From Candidatus Obscuribacterales bacterium (GTDB taxonomy: Bacteria; Cyanobacteriota; Vampirovibrionia; Obscuribacterales; Obscuribacteraceae): a DNA stretch of 64,000 bases. The notes beneath the pieces were generated by a model. The model searched no databases, was not told where the DNA came from, and saw only the letters and a program-made list of their open reading frames with translations. Position numbers and translations under genes: made by a program. Of the stretch, positions 19,161 through 27,916 are shown in pieces; within the stretch, counting starts at the first letter, position 1; each line of letters begins with the position of its first letter. Location of the stretch: positions 372,001 to 436,000 of the forward strand of contig JARLHI010000048.1 of the NCBI GenBank assembly GCA_031292355.1, written 5' to 3'.

Positions 19161-20588
19161 ATGGACTGCAGCCGAGCGAATTTTGTTGCGACTACGATAA
19201 TGTACCACCTACCCAAAAATTTCTCTATTGTGCTCACATCAGTGATTGGAGCACTTTCGGTAGCTTCATCTGTTGGATTTGCCCAACCGTTATCGGTTTC
19301 AGACTCAAAGACCGTTATTGTAAGCGCCGCAAGCAATTCGCAGCTTTCAGGAAGCTTGCAACTGAACGATCTGCCGAAGGGCTTTTCGTCAATGCCCACT
19401 GGGCGGCGCGCACGCAAAAAAAAACCTCAAATCGCGACAATTTACCAGTGGGATGACAAGCCTCTGGGCGATCGGTCACCGTTTTTATTCGTGCATGGAT
19501 TGCGTGGCGAATACTACAAACAGTTCCGCTGGAGCAAAGTAGTCAATAAATTTGTCAGCAACGAACAATTCAACCGCCGCTACAAGGTTTACACGGCTCG
19601 TTGGGATACAACAGCCAGAATGGAAAAGGAAGTTCCAGAGTTCAGGCAGGCAGTAAGCCATCTCTACGAATCGACCGGTCAAAAACCAATCACCATCATG
19701 GCTCTTAGCATCGGTGGCAATCTTGTCTACGAAAGTGTTCTGGACAAAAACATCGATCATGCAGTGAGGCTTATTTTGACTCTGGGCACGCCGTTTCACG
19801 GCTCGCCTTTATTCAACGATCAATGGCTTCAATACAGCGTCTACAAAAATCTGGCAATGCCTTTGACACGTGTCGATCACAGCATCGATTTCAAAGTCTA
19901 CTTCCATCGTAACCCGTGTTTGCAAAAGGATTTCTTCTGGGACAATGCCGATCACGCCATCCCCGAGCTGGGCAAATTCCATTCGTATCTGCCGCTTGGT
20001 CCAAGCGGAAATCTCACTGTCAAAGAGCAGACCAATTTCAGATTGAGAGCGATTAACGAAATTAATTTCGACAAGAAGAAGCTAATCACTTACAGCAGTT
20101 ATTTGCTTAGCCCTTATATGGACTCGGCTCGCAAACGTTTCATCGATACAACTTTGCTATCACCGTGGGTTTTATTTTCGATGAAAATACCAGCCCACTT
20201 CGGGCGTGAGCACCCAGTTTTGAGATTCCTCAACAGCTCAATTGGTAGCGTAATAAGCGAAAAAGAAGCAATCAAGAAGGCAGATACTCCTTATCTCTAT
20301 CAGCTCAATGATGGTATTGCTCCTCTGGTTAGCGCACTTTTTATACCCGACAAAATTATGGCTAACGAGTTTTTATGCAAAGAGTCCGACTTTTCTCGCC
20401 TCAGACAGGCAACCGATGTAAAACTGGCTCGCACCTTTCGTAACGCCGATCATTTAACTTTTATCGACGGCTATCGTCCACTTCGCGCATCCAAAATCAT
20501 GCGTGACGAATTACATCCCGACGAACCAGGTAAAGAAGTTTTCGACTGGATGATTGACGATATTCTAGAGAATAAGAACAGTCCGTAA
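19161..20588 (+). CDS. Exported lipase-like alpha/beta hydrolase
   Basis: A 475-residue protein with AGGG eight bases before the ATG. A hydrophobic export signal lies at residues 20-42 (ending GFAQP). The fold has FLFVHGLRG (about 108-116), the nucleophile elbow IMALSIGGN with Ser183, LTLGTPFHGSP typical of lipases and PGAP1-like enzymes, a late Asp in LNDGIAPLVS and a His in NADHLTFIDGY. It is probably a periplasmic or secreted esterase/lipase. The stop lies three bases from the stop of the convergent emfourin-like gene. Substrate unknown. Confidence 0.8.
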   Translation: MDCSRANFVATTIMYHLPKNFSIVLTSVIGALSVASSVGFAQPLSVSDSKTVIVSAASNSQLSGSLQLNDLPKGFSSMPTGRRARKKKPQIATIYQWDDKPLGDRSPFLFVHGLRGEYYKQFRWSKVVNKFVSNEQFNRRYKVYTARWDTTARMEKEVPEFRQAVSHLYESTGQKPITIMALSIGGNLVYESVLDKNIDHAVRLILTLGTPFHGSPLFNDQWLQYSVYKNLAMPLTRVDHSIDFKVYFHRNPCLQKDFFWDNADHAIPELGKFHSYLPLGPSGNLTVKEQTNFRLRAINEINFDKKKLITYSSYLLSPYMDSARKRFIDTTLLSPWVLFSMKIPAHFGREHPVLRFLNSSIGSVISEKEAIKKADTPYLYQLNDGIAPLVSALFIPDKIMANEFLCKESDFSRLRQATDVKLARTFRNADHLTFIDGYRPLRASKIMRDELHPDEPGKEVFDWMIDDILENKNSP

Positions 20589-20591
20589 GTC

Positions 20592-20909
20592 TTAGCGACT
20601 CCGATCTAATTCTTGAATGTATTGAAACAACTCTCTGTAAGCAGGCGTTAAAGTTGTGTCGTCAAACGAAGCACTGTATGTAGTGTCGCCTTCGCGCAAG
20701 CTAAATGAATAGCTAAAGACATCACGCGCATTCTTGCTTTTAGCATTAACCGTAGCTCGGTCTCTTAGACCGGAGTCCTTAATTAATAGCCCTAATCGAG
20801 TTTTTTGCTCATCCGTCAACTCGTCTAATTTCTGTTCGAAGTTGAACGAAAGACCGACGAAGCCGCCTGTCTTCTGCACAGAAATGATTGGGCTAGGCTT
20901 TGTCACCAT
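20592..20909 (-). CDS. Emfourin-like small protein (candidate metalloprotease inhibitor)
   Basis: A 105-residue protein starting at ATG 20909, which overlaps the 3' end of cobB by 17 bases; GTGAGGA lies five bases upstream. A longer frame exists but would be antisense-free coding inside cobB, so this start is preferred. The pattern ISVQKTGGFVGLSF, then an acidic helix (ELTDEQKTRLGLLIKDSGL), then YSFSLREGDTTYSASFDD and a final LFQYIQEL helix resembles emfourin, an inhibitor of protealysin-like M4 metalloproteases. Emfourin genes usually sit beside the protease, but no M4 protease is in this window. It is the last gene of the cobalamin operon. The family call is by eye. Confidence 0.6.
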   Translation of the reverse strand: MVTKPSPIISVQKTGGFVGLSFNFEQKLDELTDEQKTRLGLLIKDSGLRDRATVNAKSKNARDVFSYSFSLREGDTTYSASFDDTTLTPAYRELFQYIQELDRSR

Positions 20910-22230
20910 CAAATTCCTCACGCTTGAAAAGGTTAGCCGCCATAGTGGGATTTGAACGGAAATATAAATGCACATAAGAGGCGAACAAGCCTTTATCAAT
21001 GACCACCGGTTCGCCACTAGAATTATCATGGCGCCGGCTGGCAAAATGAACGGCAGGTTTTGCCAGAGTTGTTAAAGAGTGATGAAATGTATGTCCTCTT
21101 AAGCTCTCACCACCCCGGTCAATAGATTGAAAACCAAGCGCAGCCAGGCGCTTTTGCATCACGGCTGAACCACCGATTAAGCCAACCATCGCCGCTGTAT
21201 TGCCTTCCTTGTCGCTCAATCGCTCAAGCAAATAAAGCATGCCACCACATTCAGCGTAAATCTTTTTGCCAAGTTGATAGTAATTATGGAGCGCTTCTTT
21301 CATCGAATGATTAGCGGCCAGCTGATTCAAGTACAACTCTGGATAGCCACCGGGCAAATAAACGGCATCTGCATCAGGCAGATGCTCATCATTTAGCGGA
21401 GAAAAGAAAAGCAGACTGGCTCCCAGTTCCGTTAACAGGTCGAGATTATCGTCATAAAGAAATGAAAACGCAGAGTCACGTGCGATCGCTATTCGCAATC
21501 CCTCAAGAAGATGCGGGATACTTCGTGCTGGCAGGCTGAGATCATCTTCAAATACCACAGGTTCTGGTAGCGCAGTAAGACCACTGCTCTCAATGACATC
21601 GGCGGCTGCATCCAAGCGGAGCTCGAGATCATCTATCTCGGAAGCCTGTACAAGCCCAAGGTGACGGTCTGGTAATTGAATAGCGGCATCGCGGGCGATA
21701 CCGCCGAGGTAGACAATGCTATCTTCTGAATTTTGCAAAAGCATCTGAGCATGGCGTTCACTCGCGACGCCGTTAGCGATGACGCCGGCAAAAGGCATGG
21801 TTTTGCGGAAATTCTTCAATCCATAAGCAATGGCATTAAAAGTTTGCGCCATACCGTGCACATCGATAACACAAGCCACAGGGATTTGGAAAAGCTCGGC
21901 TAAATCTGCACTAGACGGATCACCATCATAAAGTCCCATCACTCCTTCAATCAGAATCAAATCTGCTTCTCGAGCCGCCTCGTATAGCATGCGACGAATG
22001 TTTTGCTCACCAACCATCCACAAATCCAATTGAGCAACCCTATTGCCTGATGCCCGCGCAAGAATCATCGGGTCAAGAAAGTCTGGTCCGGTTTTAAAAA
22101 CTCGAACGTTGCGTCCCTGACGCCGATGATAGCGAGCAAGAGCAGCAGTGACTGTAGTTTTACCCTGGTTCGAGGCGGGAGCACTAATAAACCACGCCGG
22201 ACATTGATTTTTCGAAGAATTGATTTGCAC
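20893..22230 (-). CDS. cobB: Cobyrinate a,c-diamide synthase
   Basis: A 445-residue two-domain amidotransferase. The N-terminal dethiobiotin-synthetase-like ATPase has APASNQGKTTVTAALARY and LIEGVMGLYDGD. The C-terminal class I glutaminase has the catalytic Cys in YAECGGMLYLL, with the His of RGHTFHHS in the last part. It amidates the a and c carboxylates of cobyrinate (or Co-cobyrinate), using glutamine and ATP. Its start lies directly after the cobO stop and its 3' end overlaps the emfourin-like gene. CbiA and CobB are homologous; early cobalt insertion would make this functionally CbiA. Confidence 0.96.
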   Translation of the reverse strand: MQINSSKNQCPAWFISAPASNQGKTTVTAALARYHRRQGRNVRVFKTGPDFLDPMILARASGNRVAQLDLWMVGEQNIRRMLYEAAREADLILIEGVMGLYDGDPSSADLAELFQIPVACVIDVHGMAQTFNAIAYGLKNFRKTMPFAGVIANGVASERHAQMLLQNSEDSIVYLGGIARDAAIQLPDRHLGLVQASEIDDLELRLDAAADVIESSGLTALPEPVVFEDDLSLPARSIPHLLEGLRIAIARDSAFSFLYDDNLDLLTELGASLLFFSPLNDEHLPDADAVYLPGGYPELYLNQLAANHSMKEALHNYYQLGKKIYAECGGMLYLLERLSDKEGNTAAMVGLIGGSAVMQKRLAALGFQSIDRGGESLRGHTFHHSLTTLAKPAVHFASRRHDNSSGEPVVIDKGLFASYVHLYFRSNPTMAANLFKREEFDGDKA

Positions 22231-22830
22231 TTAGAATTCGACACCACGTTGAGCTTTGATTCCCTGCTCGCGATAAGGATGCTTGATCGGTTTCATCTCA
22301 GTCACTAAATCCGCCGCTTCTACAAGAGCCTCGGGCGCATGTCGTCCTGTTACAACGATATGCAGCATTGGTCGACGAGACTTGAACACATTCAAAACCT
22401 TTGCTAGGTCGAGATAGCCATGCTTAAGGACAACGTTCAATTCATCGAGAATAACCATGTCGAATGACGGGTCCTGAATCATTCGGACAGCCTCTGCAAA
22501 GCCCAGTTCAGCAGTTTTTATGTCGGCTTCTCGATCTTGCGTATTCCATGTATAGCCATGCCCGGTCGTCTGAAAATCGCAATTAGGATATTTCGCAAAT
22601 AATTCTCTTTCAGCGGTTGCGATAGCTCCTTTAATAAACTGCACTACACCAAGCTTCATCCCATGACCAAGAATCCGCAGTCCCATACCAAAAGCAGCAG
22701 TAGATTTGCCTTTACCGGTACCGGTGTAGACAATCAGAAGACCCTTTTCCTGTTGGGCCGCAGCCAGTTTTTCTTCAAAAACAGCTTTGTGTTTTTGAGC
22801 CTGTCGTTTATGTTCATCTTGATCTTGCAA
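22231..22830 (-). CDS. cobO: Cob(I)yrinic acid a,c-diamide adenosyltransferase
   Basis: A 199-residue CobA/CobO/BtuR-type corrinoid adenosyltransferase. The P-loop is YTGTGKGKSTAAFG (about 36-48), followed by VQFIKGA, FQTTGHGYTWN and the Walker-B-like VILDELNVVL, and VVTGRHAPEAL near the end. It attaches the 5'-deoxyadenosyl upper ligand to Co(I) corrinoids. It lies between the CobW-like gene (30 bases) and cobB (no gap). Confidence 0.97.
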   Translation of the reverse strand: MQDQDEHKRQAQKHKAVFEEKLAAAQQEKGLLIVYTGTGKGKSTAAFGMGLRILGHGMKLGVVQFIKGAIATAERELFAKYPNCDFQTTGHGYTWNTQDREADIKTAELGFAEAVRMIQDPSFDMVILDELNVVLKHGYLDLAKVLNVFKSRRPMLHIVVTGRHAPEALVEAADLVTEMKPIKHPYREQGIKAQRGVEF

Positions 22831-22860
22831 GGTCTTCCCACTCCTACTACTAAAACGATT

Positions 22861-24072
22861 CTAATACCACTTCACCCCTGTCAATTTCGTCAACGCCTCT
22901 TTGACTTTTTCTCGAACAAGATGGTAGCCGATAAAAACTATCTGCGATGTAATTCTTTCAGCGTCTGGCTGCGAGACATTTTCTTGCGGTAAACAACTTA
23001 TTTTGTCTCGGACACCCTGGACCAGGACATAATTGTCAGTGCCTGTCGCTTTGAAAAAACCTTTCAGGCGCAACAGTGGCTCTGTTTTAGCAATGGTTTC
23101 ACAAGCCGCCAGCACACTATCTGGATTGACAGATTCGTCAGTGTTTAAAACAAACGATAGCCAAGCAGGATCTTGTTCATGGAAGTGTTCATGCGTATGT
23201 AATCCATGCTCGTGTGCCCCTATGCCAGAATGAGAATGACCATTCACAAGCGAATGAGACACCGTTTCCACGGTATGACGCAGGGGATTATTCGCTGCAC
23301 TTTGATGCTGCTTGAGACCATTATTCAAATGTGTGGCTTCATGCAAATGCAAGCCCAGAGCAATACGCGGATTCAAATGCGCGTGACAAGCGGCTTCAAC
23401 GAAACGAACACGAGGAGCCAGTTTCCGAATCCTCAATTCGCACAAAATCAACTCTTCTTCCTTGAGTTTATCAACTTTATTTAGGATCACAACATCGGCA
23501 CTTTCTAATTGTTGTTTGAAGAGGCTGGCAAGCGAACGTCGTGAGTCAAACAGAACGTTCTGCGCGACAGGCTTTTCGTCGACTTCGTCAAAACCGCCCG
23601 ATAAAAATATTTCCGTATCAACGACTGCAAGCACGGCATCCAGCTGAAAGCGCCCTTCCAGTTCTGGCTGGGCAAGCGATGCCATGACAGCAGTTGGCAG
23701 AGCAAGACCAGATGTCTCAACCAGCAAATTGTCAATTGGCCTTTGTCGATTCATGATAGCGAGCATCGCTGGCATAAATTGCTTATCGTCCGAATAAGCG
23801 ATCAAACCATTATTGACCTGATGAATTTCTACAGCATGATCGCCATTACGTCTTTCCATAATGGCGCCATCAATTGATGTTTGACCAAACTCATTGACGA
23901 GTATTGCGATCTCATGATCATGGCAATGACTGAGTAAGTTAGAGAGCAAAGTAGTCTTACCAGCTCCGAGAAAACCAGTAATGACAGTGACAGGGATCTG
24001 TCGCCTGCCTGAAGGAACTATTTTCGTCGTTTGCTTGCCGACTGTAGAATTGTTATTAAACTGATCGCTCAT
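22861..24072 (-). CDS. cobW: CobW-like GTPase (COG0523/G3E family) lacking the CxCC motif
   Basis: A 403-residue G3E GTPase. Walker A is GFLGAGKTT (33-41), NEFG follows at about 60, ETSGLALP marks switch/Walker B and NKVDKL is the guanine-specificity motif. The family's usual metal-binding NGCxCC segment is replaced by NNGLIAYSDD (87-96). A His-rich stretch is present later (HSHSGIGAHEHGLHTHEHFHEQ, about 270-295). The C-terminal CobW_C domain runs from about 300. Members act as metallochaperones, and in a B12 operon cobalt delivery to the chelatase is the natural guess. The ATG overlaps the cobJ-cobK stop by four bases. Confidence 0.9.
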   Translation of the reverse strand: MSDQFNNNSTVGKQTTKIVPSGRRQIPVTVITGFLGAGKTTLLSNLLSHCHDHEIAILVNEFGQTSIDGAIMERRNGDHAVEIHQVNNGLIAYSDDKQFMPAMLAIMNRQRPIDNLLVETSGLALPTAVMASLAQPELEGRFQLDAVLAVVDTEIFLSGGFDEVDEKPVAQNVLFDSRRSLASLFKQQLESADVVILNKVDKLKEEELILCELRIRKLAPRVRFVEAACHAHLNPRIALGLHLHEATHLNNGLKQHQSAANNPLRHTVETVSHSLVNGHSHSGIGAHEHGLHTHEHFHEQDPAWLSFVLNTDESVNPDSVLAACETIAKTEPLLRLKGFFKATGTDNYVLVQGVRDKISCLPQENVSQPDAERITSQIVFIGYHLVREKVKEALTKLTGVKWY

Positions 24073-25631
24073 CGCTCAACACCTGCTGCCTGCATTTTCG
24101 ATTGAAGGAGAATTTTCAATTTAGATAAAGTAGTCTCCGAATCCGATACCACTTCCGGATAGGAAATCTTTGGACGTTGAATAACAATCAAGGGAATTTG
24201 GAGCTTCCGAGCAGCCTGTAGCTTAGATTGAAAGCCGCCAGCGTCGCCTGACTCCTTTGTCACGACACAATCGATTTGCCACTGCTTCCAAAGTTCCTCA
24301 TTGAAGCCGGCAGAAAACGGACCTTGCATGGCACATATGCGAGAGAGTGGAATGCCGGCTGTTATAGCTGTTTGAATAAAATCTGGATCGGCTGTGATAC
24401 GTGCGAACCAGAGTTTGTCGCTCGCCATCTCTGAACCCAAAATTTGCTCTAAAGCCTTTGCACCGGTTGCCAGAAAAATACGATTCCCAATTGCAATAGC
24501 CTTTGCAGCGGCATCCTCGATTGAAGAGCAAACGAAGATATCGCCTGCTTCAATAGTGCTATTGGCGCGCTCATACCGCAAATAGGGCAAATTCAACTGA
24601 GTAGCTAAATCTATTAGTTGCTCCGACATTTTGCTTGCAAATGGATGGGTGGCATCCACAATTGCTTTAGCACCACTGTTTTGGAGTTCCTGTTTACGCG
24701 CCGACGCGCCGATATGACCGCCACGAATATGCAATTCAGGACAAGTCGCTTTTGCTACCTGCTGACCGTATTTAGTGGCTGCAGATACAACGACCGGATA
24801 TCCAGCTTCTGCAATTACTTTCGCTAACCCATTGCCATCGCCAGTGCCTGCAAAAACCCAGATCGCGTTCTCGGGCACTGCTTCTTGCGTCTCCTCGTGC
24901 CAGGCGTTATAGCCACGCGGAGTAAAGATCCAGTTTCGCTTTCTGCGAGTAAAACGATTGCCAATGACGATAGTCGTGAACATGTCAAATTCATTTTCGT
25001 CCAGCTGAGCAAGCGTCATAATCTGCAGGCTTTGATCTGGTCGATAGGCATTGCGAACAGCACCGCATAAAGTGTCAGGAGACTTATGCTCCATCATAAT
25101 CTTCAAGACTTTGTGGACACCGTCAGGACGAGCCTTGCTTTGAACATTATAGAATACGGCAGCTAAATCAGCCTGAGCAATGGCTCTTGCTCTTCTTTCG
25201 ATCCATTCCCAGGGGCACAACAAATCAGAAAGGCTGAGTGTAGCAAAGTCATGCGAAAGTGGTGCGCCCAAAAGCGAAGCGCACGAAAGAGCGGCTGTGA
25301 TACCAGGAAGTAATGCCACGTCGAAAGTGTCGTCCTCATTCATCTCTTCGTAAGCTAATGCAGCCATTGCATAAACGCCAATATCTCCGCTAGAAATAAG
25401 AGATACAGTCGCGCCCTCTCTGGCTGCGGCAATAGCGGTTGCTGCACGCTCTCTTTCTTGAGTTAAAGGTTGTTTGAAAATCTTTTTGCCAGCGATCCAG
25501 TCTTGAATCCATGTCAAATAAAGTTCATAACCAACAATTACATCTGATTCTTTAATGGCACGCTCTGCCATCGGCGTAATCAACTCCGATACACCTGGAC
25601 CAACAGAAACAAGATAAAGTTTGCCTGACAC
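24069..25631 (-). CDS. cobJ/cobK: Fused precorrin-3B C17-methyltransferase and precorrin-6A reductase (CobJ-CobK)
   Basis: A 520-residue fusion. Residues 1-245 form a tetrapyrrole methylase of the CobJ/CbiH type: VSVGPGVSELITPMAERAI, SSGDIGVYAMAAL and GAPLSHDFATLSLSDLLCPW. Residues 258-510 match the CobK/CbiJ reductase: IWVFAGTGDGNGLAKVIA, RGGHIGA, VDATHPFASKMSEQ, YLRYERANS, and KESGDAGGFQSKL near the end. The two steps, ring contraction with C17 methylation and later NAD(P)H reduction of the macrocycle, are not consecutive. It overlaps the cobW start by four bases and follows cbiG after six. Confidence 0.95.
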   Translation of the reverse strand: MSGKLYLVSVGPGVSELITPMAERAIKESDVIVGYELYLTWIQDWIAGKKIFKQPLTQERERAATAIAAAREGATVSLISSGDIGVYAMAALAYEEMNEDDTFDVALLPGITAALSCASLLGAPLSHDFATLSLSDLLCPWEWIERRARAIAQADLAAVFYNVQSKARPDGVHKVLKIMMEHKSPDTLCGAVRNAYRPDQSLQIMTLAQLDENEFDMFTTIVIGNRFTRRKRNWIFTPRGYNAWHEETQEAVPENAIWVFAGTGDGNGLAKVIAEAGYPVVVSAATKYGQQVAKATCPELHIRGGHIGASARKQELQNSGAKAIVDATHPFASKMSEQLIDLATQLNLPYLRYERANSTIEAGDIFVCSSIEDAAAKAIAIGNRIFLATGAKALEQILGSEMASDKLWFARITADPDFIQTAITAGIPLSRICAMQGPFSAGFNEELWKQWQIDCVVTKESGDAGGFQSKLQAARKLQIPLIVIQRPKISYPEVVSDSETTLSKLKILLQSKMQAAGVER

Positions 25632-25637
25632 CTTTTG

Positions 25638-26408
25638 CTAATCCCCTGTGCTAATACTGTCGTCGACGATCGCCACTGCAACCCCGTCAAGGGTTGTCTT
25701 AGGCACAATCAACTGCCCTCGCGCAGAGACCATCAAAGCGCATGGCTCACAAACCCCGTCGGCCCCAACAATTTCTTTCACGAACTGCGAGCTTTTACTG
25801 ACCCAAGCTCGTGCTCCCAGGCTCTCCTTTGCGAAAATCTGCAGCGGCAAATCATATTTTTCGCAAAACAGCAACAAAGCAGGCTCATTTTTCTTTAAGT
25901 CAACTGTGGCAACGACGCGTACCTTATTCAGACTGGAAGCAAGGACCGAAACTGTTTGTTGAAATGCCTTGGCAACACAATTTTCAATTTGCTCAAGACT
26001 GACATCTTTTCGGCATCCAACTCCCAGTACAAGTGGCTTCAAAGACTCGGTAGCGGTGGTTATCACTGATTGACTACCAAAGATATTAGCAATTTCATTG
26101 GCCAGTTTATTGGCGCCGCCTTCATGCCCGCCCAACAACGAAACTGCAAAACGTGCCGCTTCATCGAGCACAACGACAGCCGGATCCTCCAATTTGTTGT
26201 CCATCTGCCCGTCAAGAAAACGCACGGCAATCCCAGTCGTCATCACCATTAACCATTGGCGATGTTCCTTGTAGTGCAAGCGAAAATATTCTTGTGCTGA
26301 CGTTTTTTGCTCATACGCTTTATAGACCGTGCATTGAATACGATCACTAACGATGTGACCGATTTGCTCAGCCTGATTGCGCAGCAAGAAAACCCCGATA
26401 TCAGTCAC
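25638..26408 (-). CDS. cbiG: Cobalt-precorrin-5A hydrolase CbiG, short form
   Basis: A 256-residue CbiG. The N-terminal domain (about 1-115) includes MVMTTGIAVRFLDG, VVVLDEAARFAVSLLGGHEGGANKLA and ends SVITTATES. The C-terminal domain starts almost at once with LVLGVGCRKDVSLEQI and ends with ARGQLIVPKTTLDGVAVAI. The roughly 90-residue middle domain seen in the classical enzyme of about 350 residues appears absent. CbiG opens the delta-lactone of cobalt-precorrin-5A, releasing acetaldehyde, and is a marker of the early-cobalt, oxygen-independent route. The start overlaps the cobM stop by eight bases. Confidence 0.92.
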   Translation of the reverse strand: MTDIGVFLLRNQAEQIGHIVSDRIQCTVYKAYEQKTSAQEYFRLHYKEHRQWLMVMTTGIAVRFLDGQMDNKLEDPAVVVLDEAARFAVSLLGGHEGGANKLANEIANIFGSQSVITTATESLKPLVLGVGCRKDVSLEQIENCVAKAFQQTVSVLASSLNKVRVVATVDLKKNEPALLLFCEKYDLPLQIFAKESLGARAWVSKSSQFVKEIVGADGVCEPCALMVSARGQLIVPKTTLDGVAVAIVDDSISTGD

Positions 26409-27180
26409 AGACTGTCTCCGCTTTCAGACCTGCACGAAACAAATGCGAATATTCCTGAGCGTAAAGCCGCGAAGTTGATGTCACCCCTTTTTTAAGCACA
26501 TCGCCAACGAGCATCATCGTGGTCAACTTCCAATCTTTAACCTCGGTTTCGCTCAAGATTGCGCCAAGTGTGCTGTTGTGCACTCTTTCATCAGGCCAGC
26601 TGGCCCGATAAACGAGAGAGACTGGAGTTGCTTCTGGATAGTGTTTTAGTAAGTCATCGACAATTTGTTTCAGATGCGGACCCGAAAGAAATATGCACAT
26701 AGTTGCTTTGTGACGAGCCAGATACTCTATTGATTCTGTCTCTGGCACCTTCGAAGCTCGTCCAGACACTCGGGTGAGAATAACGGTTTGCGACACATCT
26801 GGTTTGGTCAGCTCACGTTTAATGGTGGCAGCGGCGGCCGAAAAAGACGAGACACCAGGCACCACTTCGTAGTCTATGCCTAACAGATCGAGGCGATGCA
26901 TTTGCTCAGCGGTAGCACCATAAATTGCTGGATCGCCAGAGTGAACGCGGGCAACATCTTCGCCGCGTTTAATTGCGTCTTCAAAATAAGCGACTTGCTG
27001 CTCGAGACTCAATTCAGCAGTGTTATGGACAATCGCATCTTTATGACAATGTTCGAGCACTGATAAAGGCACAAGGGATCCAGCATAAAGCACGACCTTG
27101 ATTTGACTGAGCAGCTTTGCACCACGAACGGTGATCAAATCTGCAGCCCCTGGTCCGGCTCCAATAAAATAAACCTTCAC
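26401..27180 (-). CDS. cobM: Precorrin-4 C11-methyltransferase
   Basis: A 259-residue tetrapyrrole methylase of the CobM/CbiF type. The SAM-binding GAGPGAADLITVRGAKLL begins at residue 6, followed by VARVHSGDPAIYGATAEQM, YEVVPGVSSFSAAAA, the ILTRVSGRASKVPE block typical of CobM/CbiF, and VYRASWPDE. It methylates C11 of (cobalt-)precorrin-4. One base separates it from the cobI stop. Confidence 0.96.
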   Translation of the reverse strand: MKVYFIGAGPGAADLITVRGAKLLSQIKVVLYAGSLVPLSVLEHCHKDAIVHNTAELSLEQQVAYFEDAIKRGEDVARVHSGDPAIYGATAEQMHRLDLLGIDYEVVPGVSSFSAAAATIKRELTKPDVSQTVILTRVSGRASKVPETESIEYLARHKATMCIFLSGPHLKQIVDDLLKHYPEATPVSLVYRASWPDERVHNSTLGAILSETEVKDWKLTTMMLVGDVLKKGVTSTSRLYAQEYSHLFRAGLKAETVCD

Positions 27181-27181
27181 G

Positions 27182-27916
27182 TCAGACTTTCTCCTTCAGG
27201 GCAGTTTTACGAATTAACATTGTGGTCAAATAGCCAAGGGTCTCCGTTTGCAAGATATCAGATAACGAACTATGGACGACTTCACCGGACAAACCAAGAC
27301 GACTGACGAGCGCGCAGTGCTTTTCAATTCTCATCTCTTGCAAGAGAGAAATTACGTCAGCGAAACGCTTACCAATTTTCATCAAAACAACGATATCGTG
27401 CGTTTCAATTTCTCTTTTCAACTGCAAAACATCATCTGGACAAGGCAGAATCAGCATGCGCTCTTTACCCTGTCCAAGCGGAAAATCAACCATCGACGCT
27501 GCAGCCGCGTAACTGGTGATACCAGGAAAAGTACGATAGGCAAGCCCGGGGAAAATTTCTTGAATTGCTGACAGCAAATAACTGTAAGTAGAGTATGTCA
27601 GCGAGTCGCCAATCGTAAGATAAGCAACAGTCTTGCCATTTTTCAAGTCCTGCACGATGGACTGCGCCATGTCTGCATAATGCGAATCAATCTGCTCGCG
27701 CTCGGGATCCATATTGAAAATCACTTCACGAAAGCGACTCTCATCAAGCTCTAAATCGACAAGGCATTGTCTGGCAATCGAGAAATCACTGCTGCGCGCT
27801 CTAGGAGCAATTATCACATCAGCCTTTTGAAGTGCTTCAAACGCGGCTACGGGCAACATTTTTGCCTGTCCGGGACCAACCCCCACTCCATAAAAAATAC
27901 CCGCACCACTACCCAT
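27182..27916 (-). CDS. cobI: Precorrin-2 C20-methyltransferase
   Basis: A 244-residue tetrapyrrole methylase of the CobI/CbiL type. The start chosen is ATG 27916, eight bases into the cbiD stop region, with AGGTG seven bases upstream; a GTG at 27943 would add nine residues. Motifs are GVGVGPGQAKMLPVAA, YLTIGDSLTYSTYSYLL, FPGITSYAAAASM and VVLMKIGKRF. It methylates C20 of (cobalt-)precorrin-2 in the first step committed to corrin synthesis. Confidence 0.95.
   Translation of the reverse strand: MGSGAGIFYGVGVGPGQAKMLPVAAFEALQKADVIIAPRARSSDFSIARQCLVDLELDESRFREVIFNMDPEREQIDSHYADMAQSIVQDLKNGKTVAYLTIGDSLTYSTYSYLLSAIQEIFPGLAYRTFPGITSYAAAASMVDFPLGQGKERMLILPCPDDVLQLKREIETHDIVVLMKIGKRFADVISLLQEMRIEKHCALVSRLGLSGEVVHSSLSDILQTETLGYLTTMLIRKTALKEKV

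Noticed and set aside
20910..21044. N-terminal extension of the emfourin-like gene
   Set aside because: It overlaps conserved cobB coding sequence, while ATG 20909 has a good ribosome-binding site and starts just before the conserved domain.
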